Below are positions 1 through 15,700 of a stretch of 64,000 bases of DNA, piece by piece. Within the stretch, counting starts at the first letter, position 1, and each line of letters opens with the position of its first letter. The DNA is from Bugula neritina (lineage: Eukaryota; Bryozoa; Gymnolaemata; Cheilostomatida; Bugulidae). Both the position numbers and the translations under genes were made by a program. Below the pieces are notes generated by a model. That model worked only from the letters and a program-made list of their open reading frames with translations. It ran no database searches and was not told the origin of the DNA. The stretch is taken from the NCBI GenBank assembly GCA_964035545.1, contig OZ037771.1:9803408-9867407 (forward strand). Reading direction: 5' to 3'.

Positions 1-1880
1 TATACTGCAACATACTGCAACATACTGAAATACACTGTAACATACTGTAACATACTGAAATACACTGCAACATACTGAAATACACTGTAACACATTGAAA
101 TATATTGCAACATACTGAAACACACTACAACTCACTGAGGTATAGTGCAATATACAAAAATGTACTGTAACATACTGATATTTACTGTAACACACTGAAA
201 TATACTGCAACATACTGAAGTACACTGTAACATTCGGAAATAAGCTGCAACATACTGCAACATACTGAAATACACTGTAACATACTAAAATACACTGCAA
301 CATACTAAAATACACTGCAACATTCTGCAACATACTTCAACATACTGAATCACACTGTAACATAATGAAATACACTGCAGCACATTGAAATATACTGCAA
401 CATACGGAAATGTACTGCAACATACTGAAATACACTGCAACATATTGAAGTATATTGTAATATGCGGACATGTACTGTAACATACTGAAACACACTGAAA
501 CATACTGAAACATACTGAAACATACTTCAACACACTGAAATATACTAAAACATACTGAAATATACTGCAACATACTGCAACGTACTGAAATACACTGAAA
601 CATACTGAAATATACTGAAACATACTGAAATACACCGTAACAAACTGAAATACACTGCAACAAGTTGGAATATACTGCAACATACCCAAATAAATGGTAA
701 TATACTGAAATATGCTGAAATACACTGTAACACATTGAAAAATACTGCAACATACTGAAACACACTACAACTCACTGAAGTATAGTGTAACTTACTGAAA
801 TGTACTGTAACATACTGATATTTACTGCAACACACTGAAACATACTGCAACATACTGAAATACACTGTTACATGCCAAAATAAACTGCAACATACTGCAA
901 CATACTGAAATACACTGTAACATAATGAAATACACTGCAAAATACTGCAACATACTGAAGTACACTGTGAAATATTGAAATACACTGCAACACATTGGAA
1001 TATACTGCAACACACTGAAATATACTGCAACATACTGAAATGTAGTGCAACATACTGCAACATACTGAAATACCCTGTAACATACTGCAACATACTGAAA
1101 TACACTGTAGCAAACTGAAATACCCTGCAACACATTGGAATATACTGCAACATACCCAAATATATGGTAACTTAATGAAATACCCTGCAACATACTGCAA
1201 CATACTGAAGTACACTGTAAAATATTGAAATACACTGCAACACATTGGAATATACTGCAACATGCCCAAATAACTGGTAATATACAGAAATATACTGAAA
1301 TACACTGTAACACATTGAAAAAGACTGCAACATACTGAAAGACACTACAACTCACTGAAGTATAGTGTATTATACGGAAATGTACTGTAACATACTGATA
1401 TTTACTGCAACACACTGAAATATACTGCAACATACTGAGATACACTGTAACATACCATAAAAAACTGCAACATACTGCAACATACTGAAATACACTGTAA
1501 CATACTAAAATACACTGCAACATTCTGCAACATTCTTCTACATACTGAAAGACACTGTAACATAATGAAATACACTGCAACACATTGAAATATACCGCAA
1601 CGCACTGGAATATACTGCAACACATCCAAGTACATCGTAATATACGGACATGTACTGTAACATACTGAAACATACTGAAACAAACTGCAACATTCTGAAG
1701 TACACTGTAAAATATTGAAATACAATGCAACACATTGGAATATACTGCAACACACTGAAATTTACTGCAACATACTGAAATATACTGCAACATACTGCAA
1801 CATACTGAAATACACTGTAACATACTGTAACATACTGAAATACACTGCAACAAACTACAACATACTGAAATACACTGTAA
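1..1880 (+). repeat. End of a rearranged higher-order block (same as 15380-17259)
   Basis: This stretch matches 15380-17259 base for base wherever I compared it, at an offset of 15,379 bp. It is therefore the last part of the same 4,559-bp rearranged block that sits between U1 and U3, with the rest lying left of the window. It carries a variant group around cataccataa (near 1463) that is shared with about 15050, 16840 and 36270. Confidence 0.85.
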
Positions 1881-4800
1881 CACATTGAAATATATTGCCA
1901 CATACTGAAACACACTACAACTCACTGAGGTATAGTGCAATATACAAAAATGTACTGTAACATACTGATATCTACTGTAACACACTGAAATATACTGCAA
2001 CATACTAAAATACACTGCAACATTCTGCAACATACTTCAACATACCGAATCACACTGTAACATAATGAAATACACTGCAGCACATTGAAATATACTGCAA
2101 CATACTGAAATGTACTGCAACATACTGAAATACACTGCAACATATTGAAGTATATTGTAATATGCGGACATGTACTGTAACATACTGAAACATACTGAAA
2201 CATACTTCAACACACTGAAATATACTAAAACATACTGAAATAAACTGCAACATACTGCAACATACTGAAATACACTGAAACATACTGGAATATACTGCAA
2301 CATACTGAAATACACTGTAACATATTCAAATACCCTGCAATATTCTGCAACATGTTGAAATATACTGAAACACACTGAAATATACTGCAACACACTGAAA
2401 TATACTGCAAAATACTGAAATATACTTCAACATACTGCAACATACTGAAAGACACTACAACTCACTGAAGTATAGTGCAATATACAGAAATCTACTCTAA
2501 CATACTGATATTTAATGTTACACACTGAAATATACTACAACATACTGAAATACACTATAACATACCGAAATAAGCTGCAACATACTGCGACATCCTGAAA
2601 TACACTGTAACATGATGAAGTACACTGCAGCACATTGAAATACACTGCAAAAAACTGAAATATACTGCAACATACTGAAATGTACTGCAACATACTGAAA
2701 TACATTGCAACATATCGAAGTATATCGTAATAAACGGACATGTACTGTAACATACTGAAACACACTGAAACATACTGAAACTTACTGAAACATACTGAAA
2801 CATACTGAAATCCACTGCAACAAACTGCAACGTACTGAAACATACTGTAACACGATGAAATACACTGCAACACATTGAAATATACTGCAACAAACTGAAA
2901 TATACTGCAACATACTGAAACGTACTGCAACATACTGAAATTAATTGCAACATATCGAAGTATATCGTAGTAAACGGACATGTACTGTAACATACTGAAA
3001 CACACTGAAACACACTGAAACATACTGAAACATACTGAAATCCACTGCAACATACTGCAACATACTGAAGCATACTGTAACATTATGAAATACACTGCAA
3101 TACATTGAAATATACTGCAACAAACTGAAATATACTGCAACATACTAAAATGCACTGCAACATACTGAAATACATTGCAATATATCGAAGTATATCGTAA
3201 TATACGGACATGTACTGTAGCATGCTGAAACACACTGAAACATACTGAAACATACTGAAATATACTGAAATATACTGAAATACACTGTAACACATTGGAA
3301 AATACTGCAACATACTGAAAGCCACTTCAACTCACTGAAGTATAGTGTAATATACTGAAATGTACTGCAACATACTGAAATACATTGCAACATATCGAAG
3401 TATATCGTAATAAACGGACATGTACTGTAACATACTGAAACACACTGAAACATACTGAAACATACTGAAACATACTGAAACATACTGAAACATACTGAAA
3501 CATACTGAAATCCACTGCAACAAACTGCAACGTACTGAAACATACTGTAACATGATGAAATACACTGCAACACATTGAAATATACTGCAACAAACTGAAA
3601 TATACTGCAACATACTGAAACGTACTGCAACATACTGAAATTAATTGCAACATATCGAAGTATATCGTAGTAAACGGACATGTACTGTAACATACTGAAA
3701 CACACTGAAACATACTGAAACATACTGAAACATACTGAAATACACTGCAACATACTGCAACATACTGAAGCATACTGTAACATTATGAAATACACTGCAA
3801 TACATTGAAATATACTGCAACAAACTGAAATATACTGCAACATACTAAAATGCACTGCAACATACTGAAATACATTGCAATATATCGAAGTATATCGTAA
3901 TATACGGACATGTACTGTAGCATACTGAAACACACTGAAACATACTGAAACATACTGAAATATACTGAAATATACTGAAATACACTGTAACACATTGGAA
4001 AATACTGCAACATACTGAAAGCCACTTCAACTCACTGAAGTATAGTGTAATATACGGAAATGTACTGTAACATACCGAAATAAACTGCAACATAATGCAA
4101 CATACTGAATTACACTGTAACATACTAAAACACACTGCAACATTCTGCAACATACTGCAACATACTGAAATACACTGTAACATGATGAAGTACACTGCAA
4201 CACATTGAAATATACTGCAACAAATTGAAATACACTGCAACGTACTGAAATGTACTGCAACATACTGAAATACATTGCAACATATCGAAGTAAATCGTAA
4301 TAAACGGACATGTACTGTAACATACTGAAACACACTGAAACATACTGAAACCTACTGAAACATACTGAAACATACTGAAACATACTCAAACACACTGCAA
4401 CATACTGCAACTTACTGAAACATACTGTAACATGATGAAATACACTGCAACACATTGAAATATACTACAACAAACTGAATTATACTGCAACATGCTGAAA
4501 CGTACTGCAACATACTGAAATTAATTGCAACATATCGAAGTATATCGTAATATACGGACATGTACTGTAACATACTGAAACACACTGAAAGATACTGAAA
4601 CATACTGAAAGATACTGAAACATACTGAAACATACTGAGATACACTGCAACATACTGCAACATACTGAAATACACTGTAACATGATGAAATACACTGCAA
4701 CACATTGAAATATACTGCAACAAACTGAAATATACTGCAACATACTGAAACGTGCTGCAACATACTGAAATACATTGCAATATATCGAAGTATATCGTAA

Positions 4801-7800
4801 TATACGGACATGTACTGTAACATACTGAAACGCACTGAAACATACTGAAACATACCGAAATATACTGAGATATACTGAAATACACTGTAACACATTGAAA
4901 AATACTGCAACGTACTGAAAGACACTTCAACTCACTGAAGTATAGTGTAATATACGGAAATGTACTGTAACATACTGATATTTACTGTAACACACTGAAT
5001 TATACTGCAACATACTGAAATACACTGTAACATACCGAAATAAACTGCAACATAATGAAACATACTGAATTACACTGTAACATACTAAAATACACTGCAA
5101 CATTCTGCAACATACTTCAACGTACTGAAAGACGCTGTAACATAATGAAATACACTGCAACACATTGAAATATACCGCAACAGACTGGAATATTCTGCAA
5201 CACATCCAAGTACATCGTAATATACGGACATGTACTGTAACATACTGAAACACGCCGAAACATACTGAAACATACTGAAACATACTGAAACATACTGAAA
5301 CATTCTGAGATACACTGCAACATCCTGCAACATACTGAAATACACTGTAACATGATGAAATACACTGCAACACATTGAAAAATACTGCAACATACTGAAA
5401 GCCACTTCAACTCACTGAAGTATAGTGTAATATACGGAAATGTACTGTAACATACTGAAACACACTGAAACATACTGAAACATACTGAAACACACTGAAA
5501 CACACTGAAACATACTGAAACATGCTGAAATCCACTGCAACATACTGCAACATACTGAAGCATACTGTAACATTATGAAATACACGGCAATACATTGAAA
5601 TATACTGCAACAAACTGAAATATACTGCAACATACTAAAATGCACTGCAACATACTGAAATACATTGCAATATATCGAAGTATATCGTAATATACGGACA
5701 TGTACTGTAGCATGCTGAAACACACTGAAACATACTGAAACATACTGAAATATACTGAAATATACTGAAATACACTGTAACACATTGGAAAATACTGCAA
5801 CATACTGAAAGCCACTTCAACTCACTGAAGTATAGTGTAATATACTGAAATGTACTGCAACATACTGAAATACATTGCAACATATCGAAGTATATCGTAA
5901 TAAACGGACATGTACTGTAACATATTGAAACACACTGAAACATACTGAAACATACTGAAACATACTGAAACATACTGAAACATACTGAAATCCACTGCAA
6001 CAAACTGCAACGTACTGAAACATACTGTAACATGATGAAATACACTGCAACACATTGAAATATACTGCAACAAACTGAAATATACTGCAACATACTGAAA
6101 CGTACTGCAACATACTGAAATTAATTGCAACATATCGAAGTATATCGTAGTAAACGGACATGTACTGTAACATACTGAAACACACTGAAACATACTGAAA
6201 CATACTGAAACATACTGAAATACACTGCAACATACTGCAACATACTGAAGCATACTGTAACATTATGAAATACACTGCAATACATTGAAATATACTGCAA
6301 CAAACTGAAATATACTGCAACATACTAAAATGCACTGCAACATACTGAAATACATTGCAATATATCGAAGTATATCGTAATATACGGACATGTACTGTAG
6401 CATACTGAAACACACTGAAACATACTGAAACATACTGAAATATACTGAAATATACTGAAATACACTGTAACACATTGGAAAATACTGCAACATACTGAAA
6501 GCCACTTCAACTCACTGAAGTATAGTGTAATATACGGAAATGTACTGTAACATACTGATCTTTACTGTAACATACCGAAATAAACTGCAACATAATGCAA
6601 CATACTGAATTACACTGTAACATACTAAAACACACTGCAACATTCTGCAACATACTGCAACATACTGAAATACACTGTAACATGATGAAGTACACTGCAA
6701 CACATTGAAATACACTGCAACAAATTGAAATACACTGCAACGTACTGAAATGTACTGCAACATACTGAAATACATTGCAACATATCGAAGTAAATCGTAA
6801 TAAACGGACATGTACTGTAGCATACTGAAACACACTGAAACATACTGAAACATACTGAAACATACTGAAACATACTGAAACATACTCAAATACACTGCAA
6901 CATACTGCAACATACTGAAACATACTGTAACATGATAAAATACACTGCAACACATTGAAATATACTACAACAAACTGAATTATACTGCAACGTGCTGAAA
7001 CGTACTGCAACATACTGAAATTAATTGCAACATATCGAAGTATATCGTAATATACGGACATGTACTGTAACATACTGAAACACACTGAAAGATACTGAAA
7101 CATACTGAAAGATACTGAAACATACTGAAACATACTGAGATACACTGCAACATACTGCAACATACTGAAATACACTGTAACATGATGAAATACACTGCAA
7201 CACATTGAAATATACTGCAACAAACTGAAATATACTGCAACATACTGAAACGTGCTGCAACATACTGAAATACATTGCAATATATCAAAGTATATCGTAA
7301 TATACGGACATGTACTGTAACATACTGAAACGCACTGAAACATACTGAAACATACCGAAATATACTGAGATATACTGAAATACACTGTAACACATTGAAA
7401 AATACTGCAACGTACTGAAAGACACTTCAACTCACTGAAGTATAGTGTAATATACGGAAATGTACTGTAACATACTGATATTTACTGTAACACACTGAAA
7501 TATACTGCAACATACTGAAATACACTGTAACATACCGAAATAAACTGCAACATAATGAAACATACTGAATTACACTGTAACATACTAAAATACACTGCAA
7601 CATTCTGCAACATACTTCAACGTACTGAAAGACGCTGTAACATAATGAAATACACTGCAACACATTGAAATATACCGCAACAGACTGGAATATTCTGCAA
7701 CACATCCAAGTACATCGTAATATACGGACATGTACTGTAACATACTGAAACACACCGAAACATACTGAAACATACTGAAACATACTGAAACATACTGAAA

Positions 7801-10800
7801 CATTCTGAGATACACTGCAACATCCTGCAACATACTGAAATACACTGTAACATGATGAAATACACTGCAACACATTGAAAAATACTGCAACATACTGAAA
7901 GCCACTTCAACTCACTGAAGTATAGTGTAATATACGGAAATGTACTGTAACATACTGATATTTACTGTAACACACTGAAATATACTGCAACATACTGAAA
8001 TACACTTTAACATACCAAAATTAACTGCAACATAATGCAACATACTGAATTACACTGTAACATACTAAAATACACTGCAACATTCTGCAACATACTGCAA
8101 CATACTGAAATACACTGTAACATGATGAAGTATAGTGCAATATACAGAAATGTACTCTAACATACTGATATTTAATGTTACACACTGAAATATACTGCAA
8201 CACACTGAATTATACTGCAAAATACTGAATTTAACTTCAACATACTGCAACATACTGAAAGACACTACAACCCACTGAAGTATAGTGCAATATACAGAAA
8301 TGTACTCTAACATACTGATATTTAATGTTACACACTGAAATATACTACAACATACTGAAATACACTGCAACATACCGAAGTAAGCTGCAACATGCTGCAA
8401 CATACTGAAATACACTGTAACATGATGTAGTACACTGCAACACATTGAAATATACTGCAACAAACTGAAATATACTGCAACATACTGAAATGTACAGCAA
8501 CATACTGAAATACATTGCAACATATCGAAGTATATCGTAGTAAACGGACATGTACTGTAGCATACTGAAACACACTGAAACATACTGAAACATACTGAAA
8601 CATACTGAAACATACTGAAATACACTGCAACATACTGCAGCATACTGAAACATACTGTAACATTATGAAATACACTGCAACACATTGAAATATACTGCAA
8701 CAAACTGAAAAATACTGCAACATACTAAAACGCACTGCAACATACTGAAATACATTGCAATATATCGAAGTATATCGTAATATACGGACATGTACTGTAA
8801 CATACTGAAACACACTGAAACATACTGAAGCATACTGAAACATACTGAAACATACTGAAACATTCTGAGATACACTGCAACATACTGCAACATACTGCAA
8901 CATACTGAAATACACTGTAACATGATGAAATACACTGCAACACATTGAGATACACTGCAACAAACTGAAATATACTGCAACATACTGAAATGTACTGCAA
9001 CATGCTGAAACGTACTGCAACATACTGAAATTAATTGCAACATATCGAAGTATATCGTAATATACGGACATGTACTGTAACATACTGAAACACACTGAAA
9101 CATGCTGAAACATACTGAAACACCCTGAAACATACTGAAATACACTGCAACATACTGCAACATACAAAAACATACTGTAACATGATGAAATACACTGCAA
9201 CACATTGAAATATACTGCAACAAACTGAAATATACTGCAACATACTGAAACGTACTGCAACATACTGAAATTAATTGCAACATATCAAAGTATATCGTAA
9301 TATACGGACATGTACTGTAACATACTGCAACGTACTGAAATACACTGAAACATACTGAAATATACTGAAACATACTGAAATACACTGTAACAAACTGAAA
9401 TACACTGCAACAAGTTGGAATATACTGCAACATACCCAAATAAATGGTAATATACTGAAATATACTGAAATACACTGTAACACATTGAAAAATACTGCAA
9501 CATACTGAAACACACTACAACTCACTGAAGTATAGTGTAACTTACTGAAATGTACTGTAACATACTGATATTTACTGCAACACACTGAAACATACTGCAA
9601 CATACTGAAATACACTGTTACATGCCAAAATAAACTGCAACATACTGCAACATACTGAAATACACTGTAACATACTCAAATACCCTGCAATATTCTGCAA
9701 CATATTGAAATATACTGCAACACACTGAAATATATTGCAACACACTGAAATATACTGCAACATACTGAAATGTACTGCAACATACTGAAATACATTGCAA
9801 CATATCGAAATATATCGTAATAAACGGACATGTACTGTAACATACTGAAACACACTGAAACATACTGAAACATACTGAAACATACTGAAACATACTGAAA
9901 CATACTGAAATCCACTGCAACAAACTGCAACGTACTGAAACATACTGTAACATGATGAAATACACTGCAACACATTGAAATATACTGCAACAAACTGAAA
10001 TATACTGCAACATACTGAAACGTACTGCAACATACTGAAATACATTGCAATATATCGAAGTATATCGTAATATACGGACATGTACTGTAACATACTGAAA
10101 CACACTGAAACATACTGAAGCATACTGAAACATACTGAAACATACTGAAACATTCTGAGATACACTGCAACATACTGCAACATACTGAAAGCCACTTCAA
10201 CTCACTGAAGTATAGTGTAATATACGGAAATGTACTGTAACATACTGATATTTACTGTAACACACTGAAATATACTGCAACATACTGAAATACACTGTAA
10301 CATACCGAAATAAACTGCAACATAATGCAACATACTGAATTACCCTGTAACATACTAAAATACACCGCAACATTCTGCAACATACTGCAACATACGGAAA
10401 TACTCTGTAACATGATGAAGTATAGTGCAATATACAGAAATGTACTCTAACATAATGATATTTAATGTTACACACTGAAATATACCGCAACACACTGAAA
10501 TATACTGCAAAATACTAAATTATACTTCAACATACTGCAACATACTGAAATACACTGTAACATGATGTAGTACACTGCAACACATTGAAATATACTGCAA
10601 CAAACTGAAATATACTGCAACATACTGAAAGGTACTGCAACATACTGAAATACATTGCAACATTTCGAACTATATCGTGGTAAACGGACATGTACTGTAA
10701 CATACTGAAACACACTGAAACATACTGAAACATACTGAAACATACTGAAACATACTGAAATACACTGTAACATGATGTAGTACACTGCAACACATTGAAA

Positions 10801-12700
10801 TATACTGCAACAAACTGAAATATACTGCAACATAGTGAAAGGTACTGCAACATACTGAAATACATTGCAACATTTCGAAGTATATCGTAGTAAACGGACA
10901 TGTACTGGAACATACTGAAACACACTGAAACATACTGAAACATACTGAAACATACTGAAACATACTGAAACACACTACAACTCACTGAGGTATAGTGCAA
11001 TATACAAAAATGTACTGTAACATACTGATATTTACTGTAACACACTGAAATATACTGCAACATACTGAAATACACTGTAACATACTGCAGCATACTGAAA
11101 CATACTGTAACATTATGAAATACACTGCAACACATTGAAATATACTGCAACAAACTGAAAGATACTGCAACATACTGAAACGTGGTGCAACATACTGAAA
11201 TACATTGCAATATATCGAAGTATATCGTAATTTACGGACATGTACTGTAACATACTGAAACACACTGAAACATACTGAAACATACTGAAATATACTGATA
11301 TATACTGAAATACACTGTAACACATTGAAAAATACTGCAACATACTGAAAGACTCTTCAACTCACTGAAGTATAGTGTAATAGACGGAAATGTACTGTAA
11401 CATACTGATATTTACTGTAACACACTGAAATATACTGCAACATACTGAAATACACTGTAACATACCGAAATAAACTGCAACATAATGCAACATACTGAAT
11501 TACACTGTAACATACTAAAATACACTGCAACATTCTGCAACATACTTCAACGCACTGAAAAACACTGTAACATAATGAAATACACTGCAACACATTGAAA
11601 TATACCGCAACAGACTGGAATATACTGCAACACATCCAAGTACATCGTAATACACGGACATGTACTGTAATATACTGAAACACACTGAAACATACTGAAA
11701 CATACTGAAATATACTGAAATATACTGAAATACACTGTAACACATTGAAAAATACTGCAACATACTGAAAGCCACTTCAACTCACTGAAGTATAGTGTAA
11801 TATACGGAAATGTACTGTAACATACTGATATTTACTGTAACACACTGAAATATACTACAACATACTGAAATACACTGTAACATACCGAAATAAACTGCAA
11901 CATAATGCAACATACTGAATTATCCTGTAACATACTAAAATATACTGCAACATTCTGCAACATACTGCAACATACGGAAATACTCTGTAACAAGATGAAG
12001 TATAGTGCAATATACAGAAATGTACTCTAACATACTGAAATACACTGTAACATGATGTAGTACACTGCAACACATTGAAATACACTGCAACAAACTGAAA
12101 TATACTGCAACATACTGAAATGTACTGCAACATACTGAAATACATTGCAACATATCGAAGTAAATCGTAATAAACGGACATGTACTGTAACATACTGAAA
12201 CACGCTGAAACATACTGAAACATACTGAAACATACTGAAACATACTGAAACATACTCAAATACACTGCAACATACTGCAACATACTGAAACATACTGTAA
12301 CATGATGAAATACACTGCAACACATTGAAATATACTGCAACAAACTGAATTATACTGCAACATACTGAAACGTACTGCTACATACTGAAATTAATTGCAA
12401 CACATCGAAGTATATCGTAATATACGGACATGTACTGAAACATACTGAGATACACTGCAACATACTGCAACATACTGAAATACACTGTAACATGATGAAA
12501 TACACTGCAACACATTGAAATATACTGCAACAAACTGAAATATACTGCAACATACTGAAACGCGCTGCAACATACTGAAATACATTGCAATATATCGAAG
12601 TATATCGTAATATACGGACATGTACTGTAACATACTGAAACGCACTGAAACATACTGAAACATACCGAAATATACTGAGATATACTGAAATACACTGTAA
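1881..12700 (+). repeat. Higher-order repeat unit U1, 10,820 bp
   Basis: The unit starts at a diagnostic pair of decamers, cacattgaaa followed by tatattgcca (1881-1900). The same pair recurs at 12701, 17260 and 28080. The spacing 1881 to 12701 equals the spacing 17260 to 28080, 10,820 bp in both cases, which defines a true higher-order period. U1 and U3 match with no net indel (constant offset 15,379). The few substitutions I noticed include tacacggcaa at 5581 against the tgcaa form in U3, and catactgaaa near 8481 against catactcaaa in U3. Nested duplications lie inside the unit. The internal sequence is all decamers and I see no gene. Confidence 0.9.
3060..7960 (+). repeat. Nested tandem duplication of about 2.5 kb inside U1
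   Basis: Landmarks at 3083, 3783, 4125, 4480, 4927 and 5085 recur at 5573, 6263, 6625, 6980, 7427 and 7585, that is at offsets of 2,480-2,500 bp. The two halves are about 3060-5460 and 5550-7960. Offset changes within the pair are 10 or 20 bp, meaning whole monomers. Each half also contains a shorter repeat of 690-700 bp (3083 to 3783; 5573 to 6263). The same nested structure is present in U3 (about 18440-23340) and, with further indels, in U4. Confidence 0.85.
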
Positions 12701-15700
12701 CACATTGAAATATATTGCCACATACTGAAACATACTTCAACATACTGAAATACACTGTAACATAATGAAATACACTGCAGCACATTGAAATATACTGCAA
12801 CATACTGAAATGTACTGCAACATACTGAAATACACTGCAACATATTGAAGTATATTGTAATATGCGGACATGTACTGTAACATACTGAAACACACTGAAA
12901 CATACTGAAACATACTGAAACATACTTCAACACACTGAAATATACTAAAACATACTGAAATATACTGCAACATACTGCAACATACTGAAATACACTGAAA
13001 CATACTGAAATATACTGAAACATACTGAAATACACTGTAACAAACTGAAATACACTGCAACAAGTTGGAATATACTGCAACATACCCAAATAAATGGTAA
13101 TATACTGAAACATACTGAAATACATTGTAACACATTGAAAAATACTGCAACACACTGAAAGACACTACAACTCACTGAAGTATAGTGCAATATACAGAAA
13201 TGTACTTTAACATACTGATATTTAATGTTACACACTGAAATATACTACAACATACTGAAATACACTGTAACATACCGATATAAGCTGCAACATACTGCAA
13301 CATACTGAAACATACTGTAACATTATGAAATACACTGCAACACATTGAAATATACTGCGACAAACTGAAATATACTGCAACATACTGAAACGTACTGCAA
13401 CATACTGAAATTAATTGCAACATATCGAAGTATATCGTAGTAAACGGACATGTACTGTAACATACTGAAGCACACTGAAACAGACTGAAACATACTGAAA
13501 CATACTGAAATACACTGCAACATACTGCAACATACTGAAGCATACTGTAACATTATGAAATACACTGCAATACATTGAAATATACTGCAACAAACTGAAA
13601 TATACTGCAACATACTAAAATGCACTGCAACATACTGAAATACATTGCAATATATCGAAGTATATCGTAATATACGGACATGTACTGTAGCATACTGAAA
13701 CACACTGAAACATACTGAAACATACTGAAATATACTGAAAGATACTGAAACATACTGAAACATACTGAGATACGCTGCAACATACTGCAACATACTGAAA
13801 TACACTGTAACATGATGAAATACACTGCAACACATTGAAAAATACTGCAACGTACTGAAAGACACTTCAACTCACTGAAGTATAGTGTAATATACGGAAA
13901 TGTACTGTAACATACTGATATTCACTGTAACACACTGAAATATACTGCAACATACTGAAATACACTGTAACATACCGAAATAAACTGCAACATAATGAAA
14001 CATACTGAATTACACTGTAACATACTAAAATACACTGCAACGTTCTGCAACATACTTCAACATACTGAAAGACACTGTAACATAATGAAATACACTGCAA
14101 CACATTAAAATATACCGCAACAGACTGGAATATACTGCAACACATCCAAGTACATCGTAATATACGGACATGTACCGTAACATACTGAAACATACTGAAA
14201 CATACTGCAACATTCTGAAGTACACTGTAAAATATTGAAATACACTGCAACAAACTGCAACATACTGAAGTACACTGTACATATTGAAAAACACTGCAAC
14301 ACACTGAAATATACTGCAACACACTGAAATATACTGCAAAATACTGAATTATACTTCAACATACTGCAACATACTGAAAGACACTACAACTCACTGAAGT
14401 ATAGTGCAATATACAGAAATGTACTCTAACATACTGATATTTAATGCTACACACTGAAATATACTACAACATACTGAAATACACTGCAACATACCGAAAT
14501 AAGCTGCAACATACTGCAACATACTGAAATACACTGTAACATGATGTAGTACACTGCAACACATTGAGATATACTGCAAAAAACTGAAATACATTGCAAC
14601 ATATCAAAGTATATCGTAATAAACGAACATGTACTGTAACATACTGAAACACACTGAAACATACTGAAACATACTGAAACATACTGAAACATACTGAAAT
14701 ACACTGCAACATACTGCAACATACTGAAACATACTGTAACATTATGAAATACACTGCAACACATTGAAATATACTGCAACAAACTGAAATATACTGCAAC
14801 ATACTAAAACGTACTGCAACATACTGAAATACATTGCAACATATCGAAGTATATCGTAATATACGGACATGTACTGTAACATACTGAAACACACTGAAAC
14901 ATACTGAAGCATACTGAAACATACTGAAACATACTAAAACATTCTGAGATATACTGCAACATACTGCAACATACTGAAATACACTGTAACATGATGAAAT
15001 ACACTGCAACACATCGAAATATACTGCAACATACTGAAATACACTGTAACATACCATAAAAAACTGCAACATACTGCAACATACTGAAATACACTGTAAC
15101 ATACTAAAATACACTGCAACATTCTGCAACATTCTTCTACATACTGAAAGACACTGTAACATAATGAAATACACTGCAACACATTGAAATATACCGCAAC
15201 GCACTGGAATATACTGCAACACCTCCAAGTACATCGTAATATACGGACATGTACTGTAACATACTGAAACATACTGAAACAAACTGCAACATTCTGAAGT
15301 TCACTGTAAAATAATGAAATACAATGCAACACATTGGAATATACTGCAACACACTGAAATTTACTGCAACATACTGAAATATACTGCAACATACTGCAAC
15401 ATACTGAAATACACTGTAACATACTGTAACATACTGAAATACACTGCAACATACTGAAATACACTGTAACACATTGAAATATATTGCAACATACTGAAAC
15501 ACACTACAACTCACTGAGGTATAGTGCAATATACAAAAATGTACTGTAACATACTGATATTTACTGTAACACACTGAAATATACTGCAACATACTGAAGT
15601 ACACTGTAACATTCGGAAATAAGCTGCAACATACTGCAACATACTGAAATACACTGTAACATACTAAAATACACTGCAACATACTAAAATACACTGCAAC

